Positions 1 through 9,293 of a stretch of 64,000 nucleotides of DNA are shown one piece after another. Under the pieces are notes generated by a model. The model saw only the letters and a program-made list of their open reading frames with translations. It ran no database searches and had not been told where the DNA came from. Position 1 is the first letter of the stretch; each line of letters starts with the position of its first letter. The stretch lies in assembly GCA_964562925.1 (NCBI GenBank), contig CAZLVF010000004.1, positions 1-64,000 on the forward strand, read 5' to 3'. Source of the stretch: CAVXDP01 sp964562925 (GTDB taxonomy: Archaea > Thermoproteota > Bathyarchaeia > 40CM-2-53-6 > CAVXDP01). The position numbers and the translations under genes are program-made.

Positions 1-662
1 TGCCGTGAAGAGAGCCGAGTTGCACCCCGTTGTCCCTATGTCTAGACCCATCAGATACAAGCTGGAGCGAACTCTTTATTCGAGGGTAACTTTCCCTACC
101 GCCATGGGTTGAGTTCTAATAATCCGTCACGAATCTCTGTCATATCTATTTAACGCAGAATATATTTTGCGTTAAATTTCGTTTACATAGAATAGAAAGC
201 CCTTTCTTCAAACCTTCTCGATCACTCCATGACATATACTCAATATGTCCTGCGTTATCGCATAATGCTGTAAGATATGCCCGCAACAATTCACAGATGC
301 TCTGTGGTCAAAACTCGTACCGAGGTTCAAGATTATTCTTAGTAAGGTCGGTTTCGATGAGGAGGCTGCGAACGATCCTTTGAATTTCAGAATAGAAGCT
401 GGTTCATCTTCTGATGGACTTTGGATGTACCCACCTACCCCCTCGTCGATATGACTCAGGATAGACCTGCCACCCCGTTAGAAGCAGCGCATTCGCCGAT
501 ACCAACGTGAGAGCCAAAAGAAAATAGAGGAATGATGATCCTCACGTACCCTAACTCAAGAGCTCCACCAGGGGGTGAGTGGTTCAGTTTGGAGGCGTCA
601 AGTGGTATTCTCCATGAGTTTAAGTACAGTGCCTCGCTTGTTACATCGATGAGGTATATTCC
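1..662. other. Intergenic region without a recognised gene
   Basis: No convincing gene was found in this 660-base stretch. It holds a 10-bp perfect inverted repeat (listed separately) and a start-less open frame of about 60 codons (roughly 270-452) that may be a gene remnant. Just before the amidase gene there is a TATA-like TTTAAG at about 619-624 and a GAGGT ribosome-binding site at 651-655. Confidence 0.5.
148..177. repeat. Perfect 10-bp inverted repeat, operator-like
   Basis: The arms ATTTAACGCA (148-157) and TGCGTTAAAT (168-177) are exact reverse complements separated by the AT-only-but-one spacer GAATATATTT. The centre resembles an archaeal TATA box, so a regulator dimer bound here would cover a promoter. 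There is no T-tract after it, which argues against an intrinsic terminator. The nearest recognised gene starts almost 500 bases downstream. Confidence 0.6.
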
Positions 663-1721
663 ATGGTAGAACCATACATGGCGGTTGCTCTACAAACATC
701 CTTCCGTGGCGTTGAGAAGCGGAAGGAGATAGCTGTAAACTTGGAGCATATCCATGATGCGATGAGTGCTGCGGTTTGGTTGACTGAGGTCGAGTTGCCT
801 GTAAGGCTCATCGCTCTGCCGGAAGGCGCCTTGCAGGGATTCACAGATGAAGTCTTTGACATGGATCACTTGGAATACTACGAGAAGATCGCGATAGACG
901 TACCGGGAGAGGAGACAGATAGGCTTGGTGAAATGGCTAAGGAATTCAAAACCTACATAATTGCTCAGGCGAGGGCGAAGAACCCTGATTTCCCCAACCG
1001 CTATTTCAACGTCGCCTTCATAGTAGACCCGCATGGTAAGGTGATTCACAGGTATCATAAGCTTCAGATCTACGTGAAGGAGCATACCACGACGCCGCAT
1101 GATCTCTGGGACCAATGGATAGCCAAGTACGGGTACAAGCTAGACTCTTTCTTCCCAGTGGCCGACACAGAGGTCGGAAGAATCGGGACGATGATATGCC
1201 AAGACGCTGAGTATCCTGAAACCGCAAGAGGGTTAGCTATGAACGGTGCGGAGATAATCTATCGCGGCGCCGAGGCTGAGCCACTGATAGGGAGAGGATG
1301 GTGGGAGATTCAGAACCGAGCCCGAGCCCTAGACAACACCTGCTATGTGATCGCGCCTAACATAGGACCATACTACCTCACGGTGAACTCGAAAGACGCC
1401 GTGAACGTAACCGGCGGCAGCTCCATGATCGTAGACTATCATGGCCAGGTTGTAGGGAGAGGGGCATCATACGGTTCCGGCTGGGCTGCTGCGCCATTCT
1501 ACATAGACGCGCTAAGAGACTATAGAATGAACGCTAAGAACGGCAACTGGATAAGAGACCTGAGAACGGAGATATACAAGCTCATCTATGAGGAACCGAT
1601 ATGGCCGAAGAACTTGGCGATTGAGAAGCCACCTGGCAAACATGCGGATTCAGCGAGACTGGCTGATGAAGTTACGATGAAGCTTATAGAGAAAGGCGTT
1701 TGGAAGAGACCTAGCGACTAG
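663..1721 (+). CDS. Carbon-nitrogen hydrolase (nitrilase superfamily amidase)
   Basis: This 352-residue protein has the complete catalytic triad of the nitrilase superfamily: Glu54 in LPEGAL, Lys133 in YHKLQIY and Cys179 in GTMICQDAEYPE. Such enzymes hydrolyse amides, carbamoyl groups or nitriles through a cysteine thioester. The length and the extended C-terminus resemble the aliphatic amidase/formamidase branch, but the substrate cannot be read from the sequence. The ATG start is supported by GAGGT seven bases upstream and a TTTAAG box about 40 bases upstream. It lies ahead of a C45-type hydrolase and an amino-acid permease, which suggests a role in scavenging amide or peptide nitrogen. Confidence 0.88.
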   Translation: MVEPYMAVALQTSFRGVEKRKEIAVNLEHIHDAMSAAVWLTEVELPVRLIALPEGALQGFTDEVFDMDHLEYYEKIAIDVPGEETDRLGEMAKEFKTYIIAQARAKNPDFPNRYFNVAFIVDPHGKVIHRYHKLQIYVKEHTTTPHDLWDQWIAKYGYKLDSFFPVADTEVGRIGTMICQDAEYPETARGLAMNGAEIIYRGAEAEPLIGRGWWEIQNRARALDNTCYVIAPNIGPYYLTVNSKDAVNVTGGSSMIVDYHGQVVGRGASYGSGWAAAPFYIDALRDYRMNAKNGNWIRDLRTEIYKLIYEEPIWPKNLAIEKPPGKHADSARLADEVTMKLIEKGVWKRPSD

Positions 1722-1856
1722 GATCACGTTCACCAAATTTCCTTGCATAGATCAATCACCAACAGTCCAGTTTGATCATATTATCAGAGACGAATTCACC
1801 TGGGGAAGTAAGAATGCATAAAAGGTCAATGGAATCACAGATAGTCTGAGGAGAGA

Positions 1857-3260
1857 GTGACTACAACGCCTGATTTGAATCCGGAACATGAAAGTCCTAA
1901 CGCTGCCGAGATCGAAAGGATCCTTGCGAACTCATGGCGGGTTGATGTTAACGGTTGGATCTATACACGTCTCCACGGCGATCCCCACCAAATGGGTTTC
2001 CAGAATGGATACCTCTTGGCTCATGAGATAGAGAGTATGCTTGAAAGGATCAAACTATACGTTGAAGGCGCATACAAGCGGAACTGGCGGTTCTTTTGTG
2101 AAACAGGCATGCAATTATATTGGCCCAAACTCCCTGAGGAGTATAGAACAGAGATTAAAGGAGTAGTAGCTGGAACTCGAGCACGTCAAGTCAGTAATAT
2201 TGGTTTGGAGGATATAGTTGCTCTTAACGGTTTCTTCGACACCGTATCGTACCATTACTGGTTGAGAGCTAAGGAAGGCCAGACCCCTAGCGCTTCCGGC
2301 GGAGAGGAACATTGTAGCGCCTTCATAGCTACGGGAGAATCGACAAAGGATGGAAAGATAATCCTCGCTCACAACACTTGGTTCTGGTACCTCTGGGCGG
2401 TTGGGTACAATATCATCGTAGACGCGTCTCCCACAAGTGGAAACGAGTTCTTGATGCAAACCTGCCCGGGAATCATATGTAGCGGAACCGATTGGTACCT
2501 AAGCAAATCTGGACTCGTTGTCGCGGAGACGACGATAAGTGGAATGACAACCTTCAACCCGCGCGGGACTCCATACTTTATGCGCGCCAGAAGAGCAATT
2601 CAGTACGCTAAGACCGTGGACGAATGGGTGACAACAATGGTCAAAGACAACAACGGAGGTTACGCTAATGATTGGCTTATCGGAGACATAAAGACAGGAG
2701 AAGTAGCATGCCTAGAGCTAGGGACGTTCAATTACGATCTGGATCGAACCTTTGATGGAGCGTTTATGGGAAGTAACGTGGCAACAAGTGAGAAAGTTCG
2801 GGGAGAGACGGCACTCGATTATGGTGAAATGTCTGCGTCGCATACGGCGCGTCGAGAAAGATGGAAGCAGATTATGGAGTCTAGTAGAGGGATATTAGAT
2901 GTAGGGGTCGCACGGAAGTTCCTAGCAGATCATCACGACACCCATTCGGGCAGTGAAAGGCCGAATCGAAATACAATCTGTGGACACGTGGAATTGGACA
3001 ATAGAGGCTACCCTGAATGGGAGCAGAGACCATACTCACCGATGGGTGCTCACGACGGGAAAGTTACGAGCGGCGACCTGGCATCTACAGGCGCGTTTTG
3101 GGCGCATTGGGGGGCACCCTGCGACACCCCCTTCATCGCAGACTCCTTTCTCAATCAACACCCTGAACACAACTGGCAAAAACCTCGTTTGAGAAGTATC
3201 GAGCCATATCCATGGACATTGTTTTCAACCTACCCTAAGTGGGCGACCAGCAGGATTTGA
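1857..3260 (+). CDS. C45-like/phospholipase B-like Ntn hydrolase
   Basis: A 467-residue protein with the features of the C45 (acyl-CoA:isopenicillin N acyltransferase-like) and phospholipase B-like Ntn-hydrolase group. The candidate nucleophile is Cys153 in EEHCSAF, followed by the typical KDGKIILAHNTWFWY strand and later by NDWLIGDIKTGEVACLELG. Members hydrolyse amide bonds of acylated amino acids or peptides, often after self-cleavage before the cysteine. No signal peptide is seen, so it is probably cytoplasmic. The GTG start follows GAGGAG with a spacing of three to four bases, and ATAAAAGG at about 1818 is a likely TATA box, so it may have its own promoter despite sharing direction with the upstream amidase. 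Confidence 0.75.
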   Translation: MTTTPDLNPEHESPNAAEIERILANSWRVDVNGWIYTRLHGDPHQMGFQNGYLLAHEIESMLERIKLYVEGAYKRNWRFFCETGMQLYWPKLPEEYRTEIKGVVAGTRARQVSNIGLEDIVALNGFFDTVSYHYWLRAKEGQTPSASGGEEHCSAFIATGESTKDGKIILAHNTWFWYLWAVGYNIIVDASPTSGNEFLMQTCPGIICSGTDWYLSKSGLVVAETTISGMTTFNPRGTPYFMRARRAIQYAKTVDEWVTTMVKDNNGGYANDWLIGDIKTGEVACLELGTFNYDLDRTFDGAFMGSNVATSEKVRGETALDYGEMSASHTARRERWKQIMESSRGILDVGVARKFLADHHDTHSGSERPNRNTICGHVELDNRGYPEWEQRPYSPMGAHDGKVTSGDLASTGAFWAHWGAPCDTPFIADSFLNQHPEHNWQKPRLRSIEPYPWTLFSTYPKWATSRI

Positions 3261-3561
3261 AAGTGATTCTGGACAAACTCCCCCAATTCTAGGTACTCAA
3301 TTGGCGATTTTGCAGCAAACTCTGTCAAGATGGCGTAGTATTCAATAAACACTATGAGAAGTAAGAAGATCGTATCTGGCCGAACGACGGCTTGTTAGAG
3401 AACCCGTTGAAAACGATGCGCGACTGAGCAAGAATAGGAGACTCGGCTCTAGATAGATTGTACAAGAGAGACGGGCTAGAGAGACCAGAGAGAACTTCGT
3501 CGATGCCGTTAGCGAGGAATCAAAGTTTCCTTTTTTCTCTCCGTTAGGCCGATACTGGGGA
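3261..3561. other. Spacer between convergent genes
   Basis: This 301-base spacer separates the convergent 3' ends of the C45-like hydrolase and the APC permease. The only notable element is a run of six T at 3531-3536 on the plus strand, which could act as an archaeal termination signal for rightward transcription. A short minus-strand open frame crosses it but has low-complexity serine/arginine composition and no homology I recognise. Confidence 0.4.
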
Positions 3562-5178
3562 CTACTCAGGCGGGATCTCCCTGAACGCAAGTGATATGTC
3601 TATTCCTTCTGTACGCATTCTGTAGTATTTGAAAGCGAAGTAGACGATGGCAGCAAAAATCCCGAGCGCAACTAGTGTCGGCACGTTCTGAGTGCCCCCG
3701 AGCTCAGGCACGCCCAAGTTTACGGCGATGAACCATCCCATCGAAATAACTCCGAGTATTCCAGCAACTGTGATTAGTGGAATACCTCCGACTACATATT
3801 TCGCAGCTGGCGAAGCCTTGTACACACTTTTTAGCCTATATGGAAATACGGTTGCTGACAGGCATCCACAGAACCAAAGTGCAGCTTGCCCCGCGACCAT
3901 GAAAGCCCAGTAGTGCCAGAAGGCGGGGTAGAAGTATGTCATTGTCTGCCACACTAAACCACCCGCGGCCAAGACTAGGTATCCCACAAGGGGGATGTGG
4001 AACCGTGGGTGCACATATGCCAATTTCCTTGGAAGTACCCCGTCGAACGCCATGGCGAAGATGTATCTTACCGGAAGCACGTTGTTCATAGAGTTCGAGT
4101 AGAGAGCTCCGAAAGAAAATCCAACACCAACTACCACTGAAACCAGAGAAAGAGCAGATTCTCCCAAAGCCATGCCCGGCAGGTAGGTAGATGTGAAGGC
4201 CCAATAAAATGGTAAAGTATCCACAAGTTCATTCCCTTCGTTACCTAGGTAGAATATTGCAGTGTGTATCTCGGACGCGAGACTTGTGTATAGAGTAAAA
4301 TAAACTGAAACGAGTACGGCGGCCACTACCAAGGGAATGAACATCATAAATATGTTCGACTTCGCGCGTTCAGCGTTCTTTATCTCCCCCACCAAGGGCA
4401 ACGCAGCCCAAGCAAAGATCGTGATTCCTGAGGCGCCCATTGCACCTACAACCATTGTGTCGTATGCGTTGTACGGTTCCCCAAAAGGCAAAATCCCTGT
4501 CCAACCAGCGGCCTTCGCCGTGTCGATGAAGTTTTGATAGGCGCCAGCGCCCATCATCGCATTGAAGCCCGAAATCAGGGAAGAGCGATCCAAGGAAAGC
4601 AACATCGAAATCATTGTAAGGTTTACTATCAGCGCCAATATAGCTACAAATATTCCAATTTGGCCTGTTCTCTTTATCCCCCACACAATGATCGCGAGAG
4701 GACCAATCGTTCCCACGGCGGTTAGTATTTCGAGCCCTATCCCACTACTAGCCCACGCCGCGGCTTCGACGAATCCGAAGCCATTCAGAAGTGTTGATAC
4801 GCCAGTTGTTGCGAAAACCCAGCCGTTGAAGGTCAACCAAGGACAGAAGATTACTGCGAACATGAATCCGACTACTATGCCCAAAACGGAGTTGATTGTC
4901 CGGCTGACCCACACGTAATCCCCGCTACTCCGAGGCATAGCACTCATCATCAAGCCATACGCTACTATTGGAGGGATACCCATAACCACCGAGATCAGTA
5001 TAGCTAAGGGGAGATTCGCGTGTGGGAAGAGCAGCGTAGCCATCGAATAGTAGCCAGGCAACGAGACCGGTACCGCCATGAACGGCCACACCGCGTTGAA
5101 GAAGCCCGTATAACCTTGCGTGAATTCCCTGACAAGTCCACTTGACGGTCTAGCAAAAGCGAAACTCTTTTCCGTCAA
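3562..5178 (-). CDS. APC-superfamily amino acid permease
   Basis: A 538-residue integral membrane protein with about twelve hydrophobic segments. The N-terminal part carries the APC-type helix-1 context (GYTGFFNAVWPF) and the motif SAMPRSSGDYVWVSR, the conserved loop after helix 2 seen in amino acid/polyamine permeases. It probably imports amino acids or amines by proton or sodium symport. It resembles the permease at 43.5-45.1 kb over its whole length, including a matching tail (GIDI...FREIPPE here, GIDL...FREIPYE there), so the two are paralogues. The start is TTG. A TATA-like TTAAATAC about 32 bases upstream suggests a nearly leaderless transcript. Confidence 0.88.
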   Translation of the reverse strand: MTEKSFAFARPSSGLVREFTQGYTGFFNAVWPFMAVPVSLPGYYSMATLLFPHANLPLAILISVVMGIPPIVAYGLMMSAMPRSSGDYVWVSRTINSVLGIVVGFMFAVIFCPWLTFNGWVFATTGVSTLLNGFGFVEAAAWASSGIGLEILTAVGTIGPLAIIVWGIKRTGQIGIFVAILALIVNLTMISMLLSLDRSSLISGFNAMMGAGAYQNFIDTAKAAGWTGILPFGEPYNAYDTMVVGAMGASGITIFAWAALPLVGEIKNAERAKSNIFMMFIPLVVAAVLVSVYFTLYTSLASEIHTAIFYLGNEGNELVDTLPFYWAFTSTYLPGMALGESALSLVSVVVGVGFSFGALYSNSMNNVLPVRYIFAMAFDGVLPRKLAYVHPRFHIPLVGYLVLAAGGLVWQTMTYFYPAFWHYWAFMVAGQAALWFCGCLSATVFPYRLKSVYKASPAAKYVVGGIPLITVAGILGVISMGWFIAVNLGVPELGGTQNVPTLVALGIFAAIVYFAFKYYRMRTEGIDISLAFREIPPE

Positions 5179-5202
5179 AACCCTTTCACACGATGTTGGC
5201 CT

Positions 5203-5218
5203 CGGTTAGTATTTAACA
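5203..5218. promoter_or_regulatory. Shared promoter element between divergent genes
   Basis: The AT-rich sequence GTATTTAACAC lies between the divergent permease (minus) and metallophosphoesterase (plus) starts. Read leftward it gives TTAAATAC about 32 bases before the permease TTG. Read rightward it is about 50 bases before the phosphoesterase ATG. It is probably the TATA element of one or both genes. Confidence 0.4.
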
Positions 5219-5259
5219 CTTGGCAAACAATTCTCCCTTAGGGGCGGAACAACAAAGAC

Positions 5260-6216
5260 ATGAAAAGGATTCTCTACGCAACCGATGTGCACGGATCAGA
5301 AAGGTGCTTTATGAAGCTTCTGAATGGCGGAAAACTGTACAAGGCCCATGCCATTATTCTGGGCGGCGACATCACAGGAAAAATGATTATTCCAATAGTA
5401 CAAAGCCAAGATGGGTCATATTACACGCAATTCCTTGGGCAAGATTGGAACATAGAAACGCAGGAACAGCTAGCTGAACTGGAAAGAAGCATAGTGAATT
5501 CGGGCTTCTACCCTTATCGAACTAGTCAAACTGAGTTCGAAGGACTCGTTACCGACCGTTCAAGAATGGATGAGTTGTTCAAGCGGCTGATCCTTGAAAG
5601 ACTGAGATCGTGGCTACGTCTAGCCAAGGAACGTTTGCAGGATACGGACATAAAACTCTACGTTACAGGGGGTAATGATGACCATCCCTTTATTCATCCC
5701 GTTCTAGAAGAAGATGGTTTTGTAGTGAATCCTGAAGATAGGGTCGTAAACATAGATGAGTATCATGAGATGATCAGTCTTGGCTACGCCAATATAACCC
5801 CTTGGAAATGTCCCAGAGATATTCCTGAGGAGGACCTTACCGACAAGATCGACGCACTTGCAAATCAAGTCAGAGACATGAGTAACTGCGTCTTCAACTT
5901 TCATGTGCCCCCGATCGACTCGGAGATCGACGCCGCCCCCATGCTGGACACCACCACATATCCTCCGAAGGTCATCGCGTCCGGCGGCTCTCCAGTGATG
6001 ATCGGAGCCGGCAGCGGAGCGGTTCGTAGAGCGATCGAAACCTACCAACCTCTGTTGGGATTGCATGGTCATATCCACGAATCAAGAGGCTTCTTCAAGA
6101 TCGGGAGAACCTTATGCATTAACCCGGGCAGTGAGTATGGAGAAGGAATACTCCGGGCGGTCATAGTGAATCTTGAGAAAGACAAAGTGAAAGGGTACCA
6201 ATTCGTTTCAGGGTAA
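5260..6216 (+). CDS. Calcineurin-like metallophosphoesterase
   Basis: A 318-residue protein with the metallophosphoesterase signature in order: Asp9 and His11 in ATDVHGS, ILGGDI at about residue 35, GGNDDH near residue 146, the metal-binding His of FNFHVPP, and GLHGHIHES near residue 270. These residues bind a dinuclear metal centre that hydrolyses phosphomonoesters or phosphodiesters. The insert between the second and third motifs is long. The substrate is unknown. The gene is followed after about 20 bases by a nucleotidyltransferase-fold gene, so the two probably form one transcript. Confidence 0.85.
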   Translation: MKRILYATDVHGSERCFMKLLNGGKLYKAHAIILGGDITGKMIIPIVQSQDGSYYTQFLGQDWNIETQEQLAELERSIVNSGFYPYRTSQTEFEGLVTDRSRMDELFKRLILERLRSWLRLAKERLQDTDIKLYVTGGNDDHPFIHPVLEEDGFVVNPEDRVVNIDEYHEMISLGYANITPWKCPRDIPEEDLTDKIDALANQVRDMSNCVFNFHVPPIDSEIDAAPMLDTTTYPPKVIASGGSPVMIGAGSGAVRRAIETYQPLLGLHGHIHESRGFFKIGRTLCINPGSEYGEGILRAVIVNLEKDKVKGYQFVSG

Positions 6217-6237
6217 AGAACCAGGTTGGAGGAGAGG

Positions 6238-7008
6238 ATGGCCCAGACGACTAGGGACATGGACCTTGTGCAGAAAGCCAAAGAGATAGTAGATGCGGGC
6301 AAACAGGTCGGAGTGCCCATAAGAATTCTAGGCGCCATAGCTACAAGACTGCATTGCTCCGTAGACTCTACGTCGGGCTTGAAGAGAGAACTGTCAGATA
6401 TTGACCTCATGGCCTATGGCAGATTTCGAGAGCAGATAAAACGGCTGCTACTAGACCTAGGGTATACCCCGAATGAGAGGTTCATAGCATTATATGGGCA
6501 TCTGCGATTCATATTCTACGATAAAGACAAGAACACAATAGATGTCTTCTTCGACAAGCTCCCAATGTGCCACACTATTGATTTTGCGGGAAGGCTTGAA
6601 CTTGACTATCCCACAATCACACTATCGGATTTAATGCTGACAAAGTTACAAATTGTTCAATTCGAAGAGAAGGACTTCAAGGATCTAGTTTGTATATTGA
6701 GAGAGCATGAGGTTGGGACAACAGATCAGGAGACAGTAAACGCAAATCGTATTGCGGACGTGCTAGCCAAAGATTGGGGTTTCTACTACACAGTAACCTC
6801 AAATCTGAAAAAGGTTGAAGATGCCCTAGACCAGCCCAATATGACAAGCCACGACAAAGAAACCGTGAAGGGCAGAATCGAAGAAATATTAGAATGTATG
6901 GAAACGGTCCCTAAGGACCTGAGTTGGCGCATACGTGCCAAAGTCGGAACGAAGAAGAAGTGGTATACAGAGATCGAGTACCGAGAGAACTACGACCAAT
7001 CTAGATAG
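6238..7008 (+). CDS. Nucleotidyltransferase-fold protein
   Basis: A 256-residue protein with polymerase-beta/nucleotidyltransferase features: ILGAIATRLHC (helix and glycine turn), SDIDLMAYG supplying two metal-binding acids, and IDVFFDKL as the likely third acidic strand. The layout resembles the AbiEii/AbiGii and nucleotidyl-transferase-domain families. Whether it still transfers nucleotides is uncertain. I chose the ATG at 6238 over a TTG at 6226 because the GGAGGAG ribosome-binding site at about 6228-6234 overlaps the codons of the longer form and is correctly spaced for this ATG. It follows the phosphoesterase closely. No partner antitoxin is visible. Confidence 0.65.
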   Translation: MAQTTRDMDLVQKAKEIVDAGKQVGVPIRILGAIATRLHCSVDSTSGLKRELSDIDLMAYGRFREQIKRLLLDLGYTPNERFIALYGHLRFIFYDKDKNTIDVFFDKLPMCHTIDFAGRLELDYPTITLSDLMLTKLQIVQFEEKDFKDLVCILREHEVGTTDQETVNANRIADVLAKDWGFYYTVTSNLKKVEDALDQPNMTSHDKETVKGRIEEILECMETVPKDLSWRIRAKVGTKKKWYTEIEYRENYDQSR

Positions 7009-7158
7009 ACAACTGGATTGTCAACAACTTTGTACTGCCTCTCTTGACGATTCTAGAGCCGTGTCCTCCCCTCGAGGTCGAAAGGCTCCTGCGACTTTCA
7101 GGTAATCATATGAGTCACAATTTGGCGCAGTGATTCATGAATCTGCTGGTGAATACAG

Positions 7159-8199
7159 ATGTCTGACTGGGAGAAGACGTTGGATGAATATGGCTTGAAG
7201 ATTGAGCAGAGGTTATCGGGCTTTCTGAAGAATGAGGCTAAGGACGCGGTCGGCTATCACAGTTTCGTTGGAAGACTCTACTTGGACCTCTATGATTATG
7301 TATTCAGAGGTGGGAAAAGGCTGGCTTTGTGTAGTACCCTTCTCACCTATAGAGGGTTTACTGGCGAGGTCGATGATCGAATCCTAGATGTTTGTGTGGG
7401 GATTGAGCTCTACCGCCACGCGATACTAGTACATGACGATCTGGTTGATGATGATGAGTTACGGCGTGGAGCCGGAACCATTCACAAGATGTATTCTCAG
7501 GAGAAGAATTCACGGTTTGGAAATGGTATGGCGGTCTTTGCGGGAAATATCTTGTACACCTTGGCCTTGAAAGCGTTTGGCGGTTCAGGCTTGCTTTCGG
7601 ACAAGATTGTTGAAGTCTTGAAGCTGCTGAATGATGCTTTTCAATCAGTGAATGAAAGCCAAATTCTAGATCTTCTCTTCGAGTACAAGACGCCAGACGT
7701 AGATGAATGGTATGTCATGGCCTCAAAGCGAGCCGCATCGCTCTTCAAAGCCTCGTTACGCATAGGCGCAGTCTTAGCAGACGCCTCAGACAGAGATGTC
7801 AAATTGTTATGTGATGCGGCTGAGCATATAGGCTACTGCTTCGACATCCAAGACGATATCATCGATACATTCGCAACAGAAGAGCAGTATGGTAGAAAGC
7901 CTGGCGGAGATCTATCCAAACATAAGAAGCCGCTCCACATCGTCTACACGTATAGAATGGCGAATCAATCACAGCTGCAAACATTTGAGAACGGTATTTG
8001 CAAAGATCCTTTAGATCTGGCTGTGATAAGAAGGATAGTATCAGATTGTGGGGCCCTGGAAGCAGCTAAGAACCATTCGAGAACGCATGCTGACTCAGCT
8101 AAGAGATTGATTTCAGAGACAACTATGAGCAAAGACGTCAAGAGCTTCTTTATCTCGTTCATCGACTACGTGAAAGACAGCCTCAACTGGTACAGGTAG
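7159..8199 (+). CDS. Polyprenyl (geranylgeranyl-type) diphosphate synthase
   Basis: This 346-residue protein has both aspartate-rich motifs of trans-prenyltransferases: VHDDLVDDDELRRG (first) and FDIQDDIIDTF (second), with the conserved GGKRLA near residue 50. Such enzymes condense isopentenyl diphosphate onto an allylic diphosphate; in archaea the usual product is geranylgeranyl diphosphate for ether-lipid side chains. The chain length made here cannot be stated with certainty. The protein is acidic and soluble. The ATG start is followed by MSDWEKTLDEYG and gives a normal length for the family. The gene stands alone, with a 150-base gap before it and a palindrome after it. Confidence 0.88.
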   Translation: MSDWEKTLDEYGLKIEQRLSGFLKNEAKDAVGYHSFVGRLYLDLYDYVFRGGKRLALCSTLLTYRGFTGEVDDRILDVCVGIELYRHAILVHDDLVDDDELRRGAGTIHKMYSQEKNSRFGNGMAVFAGNILYTLALKAFGGSGLLSDKIVEVLKLLNDAFQSVNESQILDLLFEYKTPDVDEWYVMASKRAASLFKASLRIGAVLADASDRDVKLLCDAAEHIGYCFDIQDDIIDTFATEEQYGRKPGGDLSKHKKPLHIVYTYRMANQSQLQTFENGICKDPLDLAVIRRIVSDCGALEAAKNHSRTHADSAKRLISETTMSKDVKSFFISFIDYVKDSLNWYR

Positions 8200-8266
8200 A
8201 CGCATATTTCTTTGGCTGCCGGTTTGACATTTCAATGGTCAAGGGAGCTTTGAACCAAGCCAGAGC

Positions 8267-8285
8267 CATGCCATCCGATGGCATG
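8267..8285. repeat. 19-bp near-perfect palindrome
   Basis: CATGCCATC (8267-8275) and GATGGCATG (8277-8285) are exact reverse complements around one central base. It lies in the intergenic region between the prenyl synthase and MgtC genes, more than 100 bases before the MgtC promoter. The near-zero spacer fits a protein-bound operator better than an RNA hairpin. The regulator is unknown. Confidence 0.55.
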
Positions 8286-8389
8286 AGAGCTAGGTTAATG
8301 TGCGGAAGTCCATTACACAACTGTTAGAACCTGTGAAATTTTCAAAATCAAGCATGGGCTCGTTGGTACGTGGATCGATCAGAACGAGA

Positions 8390-8397
8390 TTTTTAAG
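8390..8397 (+). promoter_or_regulatory. TATA box of mgtC-like gene
   Basis: TTTTTAAG lies 27-34 bases before the ATG at 8424. This is the spacing expected for a leaderless or nearly leaderless archaeal transcript. Confidence 0.55.
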
Positions 8398-8423
8398 CGA
8401 AGGTTGAGCATCTATCGATAGCA

Positions 8424-8828
8424 ATGATTTCAGAAATTGAATTGATCTTTAGAATTGTTCTAGCCTTTGTACTTGGCGGGCTTATCGGCTTTGAGAGGGA
8501 GAGACTTGACAAGCCTGCTGGACTTAGAACTCACATACTAGTGTCCGTGGGGTCAGCTCAGTTCACGATCCTATCGTTCTACGCATTTCCAGGCAGCGAC
8601 CCAGCCCGTATAGCGGCCTATGTAGTTGCGGGTATTGGTTTTATTGGAGCAGGCACCATAATTCAAGCTCGAGACAGAGTTATTGGAGTAACCACGGCCG
8701 CATCTCTCTGGATAGCATCTTCTGTGGGAATGGCTGTGGGGATAGGCTTCTACTTGGCCGCTGTGGTGGTCACGGTGATCTCCTATCTAACATTGAAGCT
8801 AAGATGGGTAGAAAGGAAGTTAGCATAG
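8424..8828 (+). CDS. MgtC/SapB family membrane protein
   Basis: A 134-residue membrane protein corresponding to the MgtC/SapB domain. It has the family features LGGLIGFERERLDKPAGLRTH after the first helix and GIGFIGAGTII...VIGVTTAASLWIASSVGMAVG in the core, with about four hydrophobic segments. MgtC proteins are linked to magnesium limitation and modulation of the membrane ATPase in bacteria; the archaeal role is not established. The protein lacks the C-terminal soluble domain of bacterial MgtC. It appears to be a single-gene unit with a TATA box right upstream. Confidence 0.88.
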   Translation: MISEIELIFRIVLAFVLGGLIGFERERLDKPAGLRTHILVSVGSAQFTILSFYAFPGSDPARIAAYVVAGIGFIGAGTIIQARDRVIGVTTAASLWIASSVGMAVGIGFYLAAVVVTVISYLTLKLRWVERKLA

Positions 8829-9293
8829 AGGTCAACCATACACGATCTCAGTTGTTCTAGACAACTTTGCTAGTGTAAGGTAGCAGTCTGATCCTACTAG
8901 TGATGGACTCCCGAAGCCCCCCTCCTCGACGAGATAACTGATACCAAGAACCCTCTGTAAACGGGTCGATGCAGATAGAGAGAGGATGCCCACGATGATG
9001 AAGCTTCTGCAGCGTCACGTTGACAGCTCTCCGCTGGTATCCGTTTGAAGAAATAGAGGGAGCTAAGGGTTAACAGTCAGGCAGGTGTCAGGAGAGGTAT
9101 CCTACACGGTGAAGATGTCTTTTCTCTACGGTTCTAGGACCACAGCCACGAATAGCGAGAGGATATTGGAGTTGCGCAGGCTGACGAGTACGGCTGTGAA
9201 CAGTGGAGCAAGCAATAAATATTCAGTTCCTTACTGAGAGGGCCACGACATGGGCTGCAGATATCCATTCCAACTCGAAGCGATGATAGGCCT
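8829..9293. other. Intergenic region without a recognised gene
   Basis: No open frame, tRNA or repeat could be supported in this 465-base stretch. A possible TATA element (AATAAATA, about 9213-9221) precedes the downstream membrane-protein gene. A GATGATGA sequence near 8993 resembles a C box, but no D box at a suitable distance was found. Confidence 0.4.

Noticed and set aside
270..452. Open frame ending in a serine/proline-rich stretch, possibly a gene remnant
   Set aside because: No start codon and no recognisable family.
3342..3590. 82-residue minus-strand frame after the permease
   Set aside because: Low-complexity Ser/Arg composition, overlap with the permease end and no promoter or homology.
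8985..9060. C-box-like GATGATGA as part of a box C/D RNA
   Set aside because: No D box (CTGA) or C'/D' pair at suitable distances.
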